Assembly: GCA_945869965.1 (NCBI GenBank)
Contig: CAMBRC010000004.1
Span: 1 to 64,000 of the forward strand
DNA: 64,000 bases
Source: Asaia bogorensis
GTDB taxonomy: Bacteria; Pseudomonadota; Alphaproteobacteria; Acetobacterales; Acetobacteraceae
Direction of reading: 5' to 3'
The notes under the pieces were generated by a model. That model was not told where the DNA came from, did not search any database, and saw only the letters and a list, made by a program, of their open reading frames with translations. This document shows, one piece after another, positions 55,045 to 63,388 of this stretch (positions are counted from its first letter, which is position 1; the number at the start of each line of letters is the position of its first letter). The translations under genes and the position numbers were made by a program.

Positions 55045-58000
55045 TTAAGCGGCCGAACCGTAGCCGCCACCGCCCGGCGTCTCGATCACAAAACAATCGC
55101 CCGGCAGCAACTCGGCCTGGTCCGTCCCGGTCAGCATTTGCCGGGCACCACCCGCCCGCTCCACCCATTGCCGCCCCGCCGCCCCGTCCGCCCCACCGGC
55201 CAGCCCGAATGGCGCGACATTGCGTCGCGACGACACGATCACCGCCGTCATCGGCTCCAGGAAGCGGATGCGCCGCACCGCCCCATCCCCGCCATGCCAC
55301 GTGCCCGCCCCGCCCGACCCGCGCCGGATGCCGAACAATTCCAGCCGCACGGGATAGCGCAGCTCCAGCACCTCGGGATCGGTCATCCGCGTGTTGGTCA
55401 TATGCGTCTGCACCGCCGAGGTCCCGTCAAAACCGTCCCCGGCCCCCAACCCGCCACAGATCGTCTCGTAGTACTGCCGCGTCGCATCGCCGAACAAGAA
55501 ATTATTCATCGTCGCCTGCGAACACGCCAGCGCCCCCAGCGCCCCAAACAGCGCATTGCAGGTCGCCTGCGACACCTCGGTATTCCCCGCCACCACCGCC
55601 GCCCCAGGATAGGGCGACAGGAACGTCCCAGGCGGGATCACGATCTCGATAGGCTTCAAACACCCATCATTCAACGGAATATCCGACCCCACCAAACACC
55701 GGAACACATACAACACCGCGGCCCGCGTCACCGCCGGCGGCGCATTGAAATTATCCCCCCGCATCGGCCCGGTGCCGGTGAAATCCACCACCGCCGACCG
55801 CGCCGCCTGGTTCACCGTCACCCGCACCCGCAACGGCGAGCCGTCATCCATCGTATAGTCGAACGACCCATTGCCAATCCGCGCCAGCACCCGCCGCACG
55901 CTCTCCTCGGCGTTATCCATCACATGGATCATGTAGGCCCGCACGGTCCCCCACCCGAACTGCCCAACCACGCGCTGCAACTCCTGCACGCCCTTCTCGT
56001 TCGCCGCCACCTGCGCCTTGATGTCGGCGACATTCACATCCGGCGAGCGGGCGGGATATTTCGCCCCCGCCAACACCGCGCGAAACTCGGCCTCGCGAAA
56101 ACGCCCCTGTTCCACCAACAGGAAATCGTCGATGACGACCCCCTCCTCCTCCAGCGTCCGCGACACCGGCGGCGTCGATCCCGGCGTGATCCCGCCGATA
56201 TCCGCGTGATGCCCGCGCGACCCGACGAAGAACAAGATCTCCCGCCCGGCAACATCAAACACCGGCGTAATCACGGTCACATCCGGCAGATGCGTCCCGC
56301 CATTGTACGGATTGTTCAGCGCCACCACATCCCCAGGCCGCAGCGTCTCCCCCCGCCACTTCAGCACCGTGCGCACGCTCTCGCCCATGGCACCAAGATG
56401 CACCGGCACATGCGGCGCATTGGCCACCAGCCCCCCCGTCGCATCAAAGATCGCACACGAAAAATCCAACCGCTCCTTGATGTTCACCGACATCGACGTG
56501 TTCTGCAAAACCGCCCCGGTCTGCTCCGCCACGTTCATGAACAGGTTGTTGAACAACTCCAGCAACACCGGATCCGCCCGCTCCGTCCCCGACGCCGCCA
56601 CAAACCGCCGCGCCACCGTCCGCTTCAAGATCATATGATCCAACCCCGTCACCTCGGCCGTCCACCCCGGCTCCACCACCGTCGTCGCATTCGCCTCGCG
56701 CACCAGCGCCGGCCCCGAAACCCGATCCCCCGCCCGCAACGCCGTGCGCTCAAACACCGGCGTCTCGTGCGCCGCCCCCCCGCTCCACATGCTGACCGTA
56801 TCCACCGCCGCCGGCAGCCCCACCGTCGCGGCAATCCCGGCCTCCGCCACCACCTCCCCGGCCGACGTCGCCTCCACCGCCACCGCCTCGACAATCAGCG
56901 TCCGCCCCGGCGTCGCAAACCCGAACCGCGCCCGATGCGCCGCGGTAAACGCCGCCTCCACCGCCTCAACCCCCGCGAAATCCACAATCAACGCCGCCTC
57001 GGTCCCCGCGTACCGAACATGCAGCTTCTTCACCAAAACCGCCCGCGCCGGGTCCCCCCCCTGCACCGCCAGCTCCGCCGTAGCCTCCCCCCCCAGCCGC
57101 TCCAACAACGCCGAAAGCTCCGCCATCACGCCGCCCGAGAGCACCACTTCCACCGCCTGCTCGCGCATCACCGTCTGGTCCGCCAGCCCCATCCCATACG
57201 CCGACAACACCCCGGCATACGGGTGAATGAACACCGTCTCCATCCCCAATTCATCCGCCACCAGGCAGGCATGCTGCCCCCCCGCCCCGCCAAAACACTG
57301 CAACGCAAACTTCGTCGCGTCATGCCCCTTCTGCACCGAAACCTGCTTGATCGCATTGGCCATGTTCGCCACCGCAATCCGCAGATACCCCTCCGCCACC
57401 TCCCGCGGACCGCGCGCAACCCCGGTCTCCGCCGCGATCTGCTCGGCAAGAGCCGAGAACTTCGCCGCCACGACATCGGCATCCAGCTTCTCATCCCCCC
57501 CGGGCCCAAAAATCGCCGGGAAATGATCCGGCTGGATCTTGCCCACGCAAACATTGGCATCCGTCACCGCCAACGGCCCGCCGCGCCGGTAACACGCCGG
57601 CCCCGGATTGGCCCCCGCACTATCCGGCCCCACCCGAAACCGCCCAGCCTCAAAATGGAGAATAGACCCCCCCCCAGCCGCCACCGTATTGATCGCCATC
57701 ATCGGCGCCCGCATCCGCACGCCCGCCACCGCCGTCTCGAACGCCCGCTCGAACGCCCCGTCATACAGCGCCACATCCGTCGACGTGCCGCCCATATCAA
57801 ATCCGATAATCCGCGAAATCCCGGCCATCGCCGCCGTCCGCGCCGCCCCCACGATCCCCCCCGCCGGCCCCGACAAAATCGCATCCTTGCCCTGGAACCG
57901 ATGCGCCTCCGCCAGCCCGCCATGCGACTGCATGAAATACAGCTTCACGCCCGAAAGCTCGCTCGCCACCTGCTCCACATACCGCCGCAGGATCGGCGAC

Positions 58001-58635
58001 AGATACGCGTCCACCACCGTCGTATCCCCGCGCGGCACCAGCCGCAGCAGCGGGCTCACCGTATGGCTCGTCGAAACCTGGCTGAACCCCGCCTCGCGCG
58101 CCAACTCCGCCAGCCGCGCCTCATGCGCCGGATATTTCCATGCGTGCATCAACACGATCGCCACCGCCTGGATGCCGCGCGCGCGCACCTCCCGAAACGA
58201 CGCCCGGGCAGAATCCTCATCCAGCGCCTCGATCTCCGCCCCGTGCACATCCACCCGCCCGGCAACCTCGACCACGTCCTCGTACAACAGCGTCGGCAGC
58301 ACCACATTCAAATCGAACAACCGCGGCCGCGCCTGGTTGCCAATCCGCAAAATATCGGTGAACCCCCGGTTCACCACCAGCAGCGTCCGCTCCCCCTGCC
58401 GCTCCAACAGCGCATTGGTCGCAACCGTCGTGCCCATCTTCACGCAGTCCACCAGCCCGGCGGGGATCGGCATCTCCAGCGGCACCCCGAGCACCGTCTT
58501 GATCCCCGCAATCGCCGCATCGCGATACCGTCCGGGATTCTCGCTCAACAGCTTATGCGTCGACAGCCGCCCCACGGGATCGCGCGCCACGATATCGGTG
58601 AAGGTGCCGCCACGGTCGACCCAGAACTGCCACAT
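55045..58635 (-). CDS. 5-oxoprolinase, fused HyuA/HyuB type
   Basis: The 1196-residue protein joins hydantoinase A (N-terminal WQFWVDRGGTFTDIVARDPVG phosphate-binding region, IIGFDMGGTSTDVALYDG nucleotide site) and hydantoinase B (from about residue 690, ERADPVLLELFNNLFMNVAEQTG, then LNNPYNGGTHLPDVTVITPVF), the arrangement and length of ATP-dependent 5-oxoprolinase, which opens 5-oxoproline to glutamate. ATG 58635 begins the conserved MWQFWVDRGG; longer readings are not supported. N-methylhydantoinases are related but usually split. It appears to head a unit with the AsmA gene. Confidence 0.92.
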   Translation of the reverse strand: MWQFWVDRGGTFTDIVARDPVGRLSTHKLLSENPGRYRDAAIAGIKTVLGVPLEMPIPAGLVDCVKMGTTVATNALLERQGERTLLVVNRGFTDILRIGNQARPRLFDLNVVLPTLLYEDVVEVAGRVDVHGAEIEALDEDSARASFREVRARGIQAVAIVLMHAWKYPAHEARLAELAREAGFSQVSTSHTVSPLLRLVPRGDTTVVDAYLSPILRRYVEQVASELSGVKLYFMQSHGGLAEAHRFQGKDAILSGPAGGIVGAARTAAMAGISRIIGFDMGGTSTDVALYDGAFERAFETAVAGVRMRAPMMAINTVAAGGGSILHFEAGRFRVGPDSAGANPGPACYRRGGPLAVTDANVCVGKIQPDHFPAIFGPGGDEKLDADVVAAKFSALAEQIAAETGVARGPREVAEGYLRIAVANMANAIKQVSVQKGHDATKFALQCFGGAGGQHACLVADELGMETVFIHPYAGVLSAYGMGLADQTVMREQAVEVVLSGGVMAELSALLERLGGEATAELAVQGGDPARAVLVKKLHVRYAGTEAALIVDFAGVEAVEAAFTAAHRARFGFATPGRTLIVEAVAVEATSAGEVVAEAGIAATVGLPAAVDTVSMWSGGAAHETPVFERTALRAGDRVSGPALVREANATTVVEPGWTAEVTGLDHMILKRTVARRFVAASGTERADPVLLELFNNLFMNVAEQTGAVLQNTSMSVNIKERLDFSCAIFDATGGLVANAPHVPVHLGAMGESVRTVLKWRGETLRPGDVVALNNPYNGGTHLPDVTVITPVFDVAGREILFFVGSRGHHADIGGITPGSTPPVSRTLEEEGVVIDDFLLVEQGRFREAEFRAVLAGAKYPARSPDVNVADIKAQVAANEKGVQELQRVVGQFGWGTVRAYMIHVMDNAEESVRRVLARIGNGSFDYTMDDGSPLRVRVTVNQAARSAVVDFTGTGPMRGDNFNAPPAVTRAAVLYVFRCLVGSDIPLNDGCLKPIEIVIPPGTFLSPYPGAAVVAGNTEVSQATCNALFGALGALACSQATMNNFLFGDATRQYYETICGGLGAGDGFDGTSAVQTHMTNTRMTDPEVLELRYPVRLELFGIRRGSGGAGTWHGGDGAVRRIRFLEPMTAVIVSSRRNVAPFGLAGGADGAAGRQWVERAGGARQMLTGTDQAELLPGDCFVIETPGGGGYGSAA

Positions 58636-58751
58636 GATCCCGCAAAACCCCTTCTGCACGCGCCCGACAACAGAACGCACACGTTATCAATTACTTAGTC
58701 CTGACCTTATACAGACCCCAAGCCCCCCGGCCAAGCCACGCCGCTAAATCG

Positions 58752-58876
58752 GACAAAGTTTTTTTCTTCTTTTTGTTCACAAAAAGAAGAACCTTCCTGC
58801 GCTTTCCCGCAGACGGCGTGAAGAAGTAAAGCAAGTGCTTCTTTTTGAAAAAAGAAGCAAAAATTTTTATCCACAA
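58752..58876. repeat. Outward-facing pair of family H hairpins in a divergent promoter region
   Basis: An inverted hairpin (58766-58789) and a plus hairpin with shortened arms (58838-58857, CTTCTTTTT / AAAAGAAG) lie between the divergent oxoprolinase and adenylation-protein genes. Tails point outward (GGACAAAGTTTTTTT, CAAAAATTTTTATCCAC). No gene ends here, so these copies cannot act only as 3' end elements. Confidence 0.82.
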
Positions 58877-58921
58877 GATTTTCCCGGCCAGCACTTATCG
58901 CCGCCGCGCCGCCGGGCCAGG

Positions 58922-60526
58922 ATGACGCGAACAGCCGAAAGCGCCGCCATGATCCCCGAAACCGCCTGGCGCAGCACACCCGCCGGGTCCGGCCCGGGCG
59001 CCGAGACCTGTTCCATCCCGGCCATCCTTGACCGCGCCGCCCGGGAACATGGCGACGCGCCCGCCCTGGCCAGCCTCGGCGAAACCATCACCTTCACCGA
59101 ACTGCGCAACCAGGTTCGCACCATCGGCCATGCGGTCGCCCAGGCCGTCCCGCCCAGCGCCACCGTGGCAACCCTGTTCCCCCACAGCCCCTCCGGCATC
59201 GCCGCCATCCTCGGCTGCCTGGTCTCCGGCCGCCTCTGTATCCCGCTGAATGCAGGCGAACCGCCCGACCGCCTCGCCCTGCTGCTCGAAGACGCCGCCC
59301 CCGCCCTCGTCCTGGCCGCGCACAACCCCGGCACCATCCGCTTCCTCAACCCGGCCGCCCTGGCCCCGGCCGCCCTGGCCCCGGCCGCCCTGGCCCCGGC
59401 CGCCCTGGCCCCAGCCCCCGCCGCCTGGCAGCCGCCCGGCCGCGATCCTGACAGCCCCTGCGTGGTCCACTTCACCTCCGGCAGCTCGGGCCGCCCCAAG
59501 GGCATCGTCATGTCGCAGTACTCCGTGCTGCACCGTGCCCTGCACTGCGTCGACGACATCGGCCTGCGCCGCGGCGACCGCCTGTTGGCGACAACCACCG
59601 CCAGCGTCGGCTCCGGCCTCAGCTTCGTCTTGGCCGCCCTGGCCGCCGGCGCCACCCTGGCCGTCGTCGACATCGCCACCGAGGGCGCCAACGCCTTGCT
59701 CCGCCTGGCCGCGCGCGAGCGGATCACCGTGCTCATCGCCAACGCCAACATCTCCCGCAGCCTGACCGGACTGCCGGCCGCGCCGCGCGCCTTCGCCGCC
59801 TTGCGTCTCCTGCGTTGCGGCGCCATGTCGCTGCCGGCGGCCGACATCCGCCGCTTCCGCGCCCGGCTGCCAATGGACTGCGCCATCAGCCATACCTACG
59901 CCTCCACCGAGGCGTCGGTGATCGCCGCCGCGATCGTCCCGCACGGTGCCGAAGACCTCACGCCTGCCAGCAGCGAAGCGCCCAACGTCGCCGCCGGCAC
60001 CATCGCGCCCGGCCAGCAATACGCCCTGCTCGACCAGGACGATCGCCCGGTGCCCGACGGCACGCCTGGCGAAATGGTCCTGCGCGGCCGCCATATAGCG
60101 CTCGGCGAATGGCGCCTCGGCACGCTCCACCCGGGCCGCATGACCCCCGACCCCGCCCGACCGCACAGCCGCATCTTCCGCACCGGCGACATCATGCGCC
60201 TGGACCGCGCCGGCCTGCTCCATTTCGTCGGCCGCGCCGACCGGCAGGTGAAAAACAACGGCGTCCGCATCGAACCGGCCGAGATCGAAGCCGTGCTGCG
60301 CAGCGCCGCGGGTGTCAGCGACGCCGCCGTGGTCACCGACGAAGCCGGCCGCCTGCACGCCTTCGTCGCCGGCCCCGACACAGTGCGCCCCACCCTCGCC
60401 GAGCACCTCCGCGCCCGCCTGCCCCCCACCCTCCGCCCGGCCCGCATCACCATGCTGCCCGCCCTGCCGCTGCTGCCCAGCGGCGAGACCGACCTGCAAG
60501 CCCTGCGCACCCGCACCGCCCAATAG
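58922..60526 (+). CDS. Stand-alone AMP-binding (adenylation) protein with altered A10 lysine
   Basis: The 534-residue protein is an ANL-family adenylation domain with core A3 TSGSSGRPKGI (185-195), A5-like TYASTEAS, A7 FRTGDI and A8 GRADRQVKNNGVRIEPAEIE. There is no carrier or condensation domain. In A10, where NPNGK-like motifs carry the catalytic Lys, it reads LPSGETD, with Glu522 at that position. That Lys is needed for adenylation in this family, so activity is doubtful. A linker of four AALAP repeats (145-164) precedes A3. It resembles amino-acid activating domains; the substrate is unknown. ATG 58922 gives a start after the hairpin repeat. Confidence 0.75.
   Translation: MTRTAESAAMIPETAWRSTPAGSGPGAETCSIPAILDRAAREHGDAPALASLGETITFTELRNQVRTIGHAVAQAVPPSATVATLFPHSPSGIAAILGCLVSGRLCIPLNAGEPPDRLALLLEDAAPALVLAAHNPGTIRFLNPAALAPAALAPAALAPAALAPAPAAWQPPGRDPDSPCVVHFTSGSSGRPKGIVMSQYSVLHRALHCVDDIGLRRGDRLLATTTASVGSGLSFVLAALAAGATLAVVDIATEGANALLRLAARERITVLIANANISRSLTGLPAAPRAFAALRLLRCGAMSLPAADIRRFRARLPMDCAISHTYASTEASVIAAAIVPHGAEDLTPASSEAPNVAAGTIAPGQQYALLDQDDRPVPDGTPGEMVLRGRHIALGEWRLGTLHPGRMTPDPARPHSRIFRTGDIMRLDRAGLLHFVGRADRQVKNNGVRIEPAEIEAVLRSAAGVSDAAVVTDEAGRLHAFVAGPDTVRPTLAEHLRARLPPTLRPARITMLPALPLLPSGETDLQALRTRTAQ
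59351..59410 (+). repeat. 15-bp tandem repeat inside the adenylation gene
   Basis: CCGGCCGCCCTGGCC is repeated four times in tandem, each unit coding AALAP. The units are almost identical, which suggests recent expansion by slippage. It lengthens a linker before the A3 motif. Confidence 0.9.
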
Positions 60527-60662
60527 CCCCGCCATGAAAGGGGTTCCAAGCGCCCCCGGCCCTGCGCCACCGGAGGCTCGCTTGCTCACCTGCCTGCCCC
60601 ATCCCCCCAACACGCGTTTTGCGAAAATTCACCGCTCCATGGTATTGCCCCCCATGCGTTGA

Positions 60663-61481
60663 ATGGGTGACCGCTTCGTGTGGGGCAAGATTATCGGCGG
60701 GGTGGCCGGCTTCGCCATCGGTGGCCCGGTTGGCGCAATCGCCGGCGTCGCACTCGGCCACGCGGCCGATAGCGGCGGCGCCGGCCGTATCGGCATAGCC
60801 GGGCGCAACGCCGCCGCCGGCCTGTTCGCCCCGTCGGGCCCGAGCGGCCGGACCTCCCCCTTTGCCGCCCCCAAAGCACTCGGCCGCGAACAGGTCTTCG
60901 CCATCGGCGTGGTGGTCATCTCGGCCAAGCTCGCCAAATGCGACGGCCCGGTGAACCGGGCGGAAATCGACGAGTTCAAGCGCCACTTCCGCGTCCCGGC
61001 AACCGCCGCGCGCGACGTCGGCCGGCTGTTCGACCAGGCCCGCGAAAGCCCCGAAAGCGCCGATGGCTATGCCTTGCACATGGGCGAGGCCTTCAGCGAC
61101 AACCTCGGCGTGCTCGATGACGTGCTCGCCGCCCTGTTCACCATCGCCCGTGCCGACAAGCCGCTGAACGGCGCCGAACAGGCCTTCCTGGAAGGCATCT
61201 GGCGCAATTTCGGCCTCGGCCAGGACTCCTGGGCGCGGGCCATCGGCCGCACCCGCCCCACCCGCGCCGTGCCGGAAGACGACCCCTACGCCGTCCTCGG
61301 CGTCCCCCCGGACATCGACGACAACGCCCTGCGCGCCGCCTGGCGCCAGCTGATGCGCGAAAACCACCCGGACACCCTGGCCAGCCGCGGCGTCCCCGCC
61401 GAATTCATCGCCCGCGCCAGCGACAAAGTGGCCAAAATCAACGCCGCCTGGGACATCATCAAGCGGCGGCGCGGGCTTTAG
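60663..61481 (+). CDS. DjlA-like protein with TerB and DnaJ domains
   Basis: The 272-residue protein has a glycine-rich hydrophobic N-terminus (IIGGVAGFAIGGPVGAIAGVALG, probably membrane-inserted), a TerB-like helical middle (VFAIGVVVISAKLAKCDGPVNRAEI), and a C-terminal J domain with the HPD triad (235-237) that would stimulate a DnaK ATPase. This is the DjlA order. The ATG at 60663 gives a start close to the hydrophobic segment. A family H hairpin follows 14 nt after the stop. Confidence 0.85.
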   Translation: MGDRFVWGKIIGGVAGFAIGGPVGAIAGVALGHAADSGGAGRIGIAGRNAAAGLFAPSGPSGRTSPFAAPKALGREQVFAIGVVVISAKLAKCDGPVNRAEIDEFKRHFRVPATAARDVGRLFDQARESPESADGYALHMGEAFSDNLGVLDDVLAALFTIARADKPLNGAEQAFLEGIWRNFGLGQDSWARAIGRTRPTRAVPEDDPYAVLGVPPDIDDNALRAAWRQLMRENHPDTLASRGVPAEFIARASDKVAKINAAWDIIKRRRGL

Positions 61482-61489
61482 GCAAGCGA

Positions 61490-61538
61490 GCAAGCCTTCT
61501 TTTTGTGAACAAAAAGAAGCAAAAAAACTTTATCCATC
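61490..61538 (+). repeat. Family H hairpin repeat, single copy
   Basis: The hairpin (61496-61519) follows the DjlA-like gene in sense orientation with the CAAAAAAACTTTATCC tail. It lies about 110 bp upstream of the promoter of small-protein copy C, as the variant pair at 45258 does for carA. Confidence 0.87.
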
Positions 61539-61626
61539 AGACTCGTAGGTCGGATAAGTGCCGCGCCATCCGATTCCTGCCCGCGGCCGGGTGGAAATAT
61601 TTTTTCCGCAATACGCCAATTTTTCC

Positions 61627-61655
61627 TTGTTATCCCACCGTCTGTCCTATATTCT
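61627..61655 (+). promoter_or_regulatory. Promoter of small-protein gene, copy C
   Basis: TTGTTA (61627-61632), a 17-nt spacer and TATTCT (61650-61655) resemble a sigma-70 promoter; TATATT two bases upstream is an alternative -10. The ATG at 61664 follows by 8 nt with no Shine-Dalgarno, so the mRNA would be leaderless. The stretch GTGGAAATATTTTTTCC and ACGCCAA just upstream (61591-61619) resembles the sequence before the carA -35 box. Confidence 0.45.
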
Positions 61656-61663
61656 ATCCACAC

Positions 61664-62164
61664 ATGTCAATCCAACCACCCCCGCTGGCCACCCGCTTCG
61701 CCAGCCTCCACGCCACCATCGCAGCCTGCCCCTACCGGGGTTGGCTGCCCCGGTCTCTGCACGCCCTGATTTTGGCCGCCCTCGCGCGCGTCTTCGGCCG
61801 TCTGGAACAACTTCTCCTGCTCTGGCAAGCAGGCCAGCTCCCCACCCCAAAATCCCGTCCTCCCGAACGACGTGAAGGACCCACGCTTCCTTCCTCCCCC
61901 CGCCAGCCCAAAGCCACCGGGATCACGCGCCGTGCCCACACCCGCCACAACGCCACCTGCCACAGCGCCGCCCGCGCGCCCTTTGGCTTGGCAGCCATAC
62001 CCGCGTCCAACCCCAGCGCCGCGCCATCCGCCGCCATCAAACCCGGCCCCCATTCGCGCCCCGCCCCCATCCGCGCCCCAGCCGGCCGATGTCCAAGCCC
62101 CCGCCAAAAGCGCCCCATCGCGGGGACGCCGATCCGCGCCTATATTGTTACGATATCGAATTAA
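61664..62164 (+). CDS. Small hypothetical protein (SLHALI/FGRLEQ family), intact copy C
   Basis: The 166-residue protein belongs to no family I can name. Its core at residues 26-56 (WLPRSLHALILAALARVFGRLEQLLLLWQ) could form a long amphipathic or membrane-associated helix. After LPTP comes a basic, proline- and alanine-rich low-complexity stretch, and the protein ends YIVTISN. Core and terminal VTIS recur in the copies at 19721 and 32358, but only here are promoter, start, core and tail in one frame, so this is the likely functional member. The low-complexity region is so GC-rich that all frames look alike, so the model rests on the conserved ends. rnpB follows within 50 bp. Confidence 0.6.
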   Translation: MSIQPPPLATRFASLHATIAACPYRGWLPRSLHALILAALARVFGRLEQLLLLWQAGQLPTPKSRPPERREGPTLPSSPRQPKATGITRRAHTRHNATCHSAARAPFGLAAIPASNPSAAPSAAIKPGPHSRPAPIRAPAGRCPSPRQKRPIAGTPIRAYIVTISN

Positions 62165-62180
62165 CTAACCACGCCATCCC

Positions 62181-62209
62181 TTGACGCCCCCAACCGAACG
62201 GCGCATCTC
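62181..62209 (+). promoter_or_regulatory. Probable rnpB promoter
   Basis: TTGACG (62181-62186) and a weak CATCTC -10 (62204-62209) are 17 nt apart and end a few bases before the expected 5' end of the RNA. The -10 match is poor; the spacing and position support it. Confidence 0.45.
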
Positions 62210-62212
62210 CGG

Positions 62213-62626
62213 CCCCTGCCAGACGGCTGGACGGCCGCTGCCGGGGGCAACCCCGGTGGAGGAAAGTCCGGGCTCCACGGAAATACGGTGCCGGCTAACC
62301 GCCGGCGGGGGCGACCCCAGGGAAAGTGCCACAGAAAACAAACCTCCCGCGCAAGGGCTCGCCCCCCGCGGGCAAGGGCGAAACGGTGCGGTAAGAGCGC
62401 ACCGCGCCCCTGGCAACAGGGGCGGCAGGGCAAACCCCACCGGGAGCAAGACCGAATAGGGGCGACCGGCGTGGTGCCAAAAGGCACGGACGCAGGGGCA
62501 TTTCCGCCCCGCCGCCCGGGTTGGTCGCGCGAGGCGCGCAGCAATGCGCGTCCCAGAGGAATGGCCGTCCAACTGCCCGCAAGGGCGGCGGACAGAACCC
62601 GGCTTACAGGCCGTCTGGCAGACTGG
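62213..62626 (+). ncRNA. rnpB: RNase P RNA, bacterial type A
   Basis: This is the catalytic RNA that removes 5' leaders from tRNA precursors. The closing P1 helix is perfect: CTGCCAGACGGC (62216-62227) with GCCGTCTGGCAG (62610-62621). The universal P4 strands are present: GAGGAAAGTCCGGGCTCC (62259-62276) near the 5' end and ACAGAACCCGGCTTACAG (62592-62609) near the 3' end, along with the loop segment CCCAGGGAAAGTGCCACAGA (62318-62337). The length of about 410 nt is normal for alphaproteobacteria. Exact ends are estimated from P1. It lies upstream of mraZ, a common alphaproteobacterial order. Confidence 0.95.
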
Positions 62627-62773
62627 CCTAAATAAAGCGAGCGGCCCTAAATTTAAGTTGACACAACCCGACTCGCCGTTGCCAACATGTTCTCGCAACC
62701 CGACGCAAAGGCTTGAATCCGCACTGAATCCACTTCCGTCACAGCCCGCCCCGCATAGCGCGACGCGCCTCTG

Positions 62774-62798
62774 ACCCACGAAGTGGGGCAATTTCCCA
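62774..62798. promoter_or_regulatory. Candidate MraZ-binding boxes upstream of mraZ
   Basis: Three 5-bp boxes lie at exact 10-bp spacing: ACCCA (62774), TGGGG (62784) and TCCCA (62794). MraZ is known in enterobacteria to bind TGGGN repeats spaced by 5 bp upstream of its own gene. Here the middle box is on the opposite strand from the outer two, so the match is partial. The rest of 62627-62926 holds a TTGACA (62658) but no clear -10. Confidence 0.35.
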
Positions 62799-62926
62799 TA
62801 AATTGCCATGGACTCACCGCCCGCACCCGGCGATACTGCCGACGGTCCGGCGACGCGCGCGCAATGCCGGTTCCGGCCGTGCCGCACGATCGTTTGAACC
62901 CCGGGCACAAGGACAGCACAGCAGGG

Positions 62927-63388
62927 ATGACCCAGTTCAAGGGCACCCATCTGGTTCGCCGGGACGGAAAGGGCCGCGTGTCCATTCCGTCGGCGTTCCG
63001 TGACGTCCTGAACGGCGAGCACATCACCAACCGCCCCTTGGTCCTGCGCCCCTCGCACAAGCACGCCTGCATCGAGGGCTGGCACCCCGACGCCTTCAAC
63101 GCCCAAGGCACCCTGGTCCAGCAACTCCCCCGCTTCAGCGACGAGGAGGAAGACCTCGCCCTGGCCCTCTACTCCGACGCCGCCGACGCCGAACCCGACA
63201 AGGAAGGCCGCATCGTCCTGCCGCGCACCCTGGCCGAACACGCCGGCCTCGGCGAAGAGGTCGCCTTCATCGGCGCCGGCAGCCACTTCCAGATCTGGGA
63301 ACCCCAGGCCGCCCACCGCCGCATCGCCGAAGCCCGCGAACGCGCCCGCGTCCTGCGCATGACCCTGCCTGTGGCAGCCGGCAAATGA
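62927..63388 (+). CDS. mraZ: Transcriptional regulator MraZ
   Basis: The 153-residue protein contains the two AbrB-like SpoVT domains that define Mra[16 protein letters not shown] near the N-terminus and [17 protein letters not shown] near residue 90. MraZ controls the division and cell-wall cluster of which it is the first gene. ATG 62927 starts the conserved MTQFKGTH; longer readings lack similarity. Its stop overlaps the rsmH start (ATGA). Confidence 0.94.
   Translation: MTQFKGTHLVRRDGKGRVSIPSAFRDVLNGEHITNRPLVLRPSHKHACIEGWHPDAFNAQGTLVQQLPRFSDEEEDLALALYSDAADAEPDKEGRIVLPRTLAEHAGLGEEVAFIGAGSHFQIWEPQAAHRRIAEARERARVLRMTLPVAAGK

Noticed and set aside
55021-58698. A very long plus-strand open frame antisense to the 5-oxoprolinase gene
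   Set aside because: The product is arginine/proline/histidine-rich low complexity, mirroring codon bias of the real gene on the minus strand.
62145-62165. ACGATATCG palindrome recurring near 20200, 32305 and 62155 as a possible protein-binding site
   Set aside because: In copy C it codes the conserved VTIS C-terminus of the small protein, which explains its recurrence better. A second role is not excluded.
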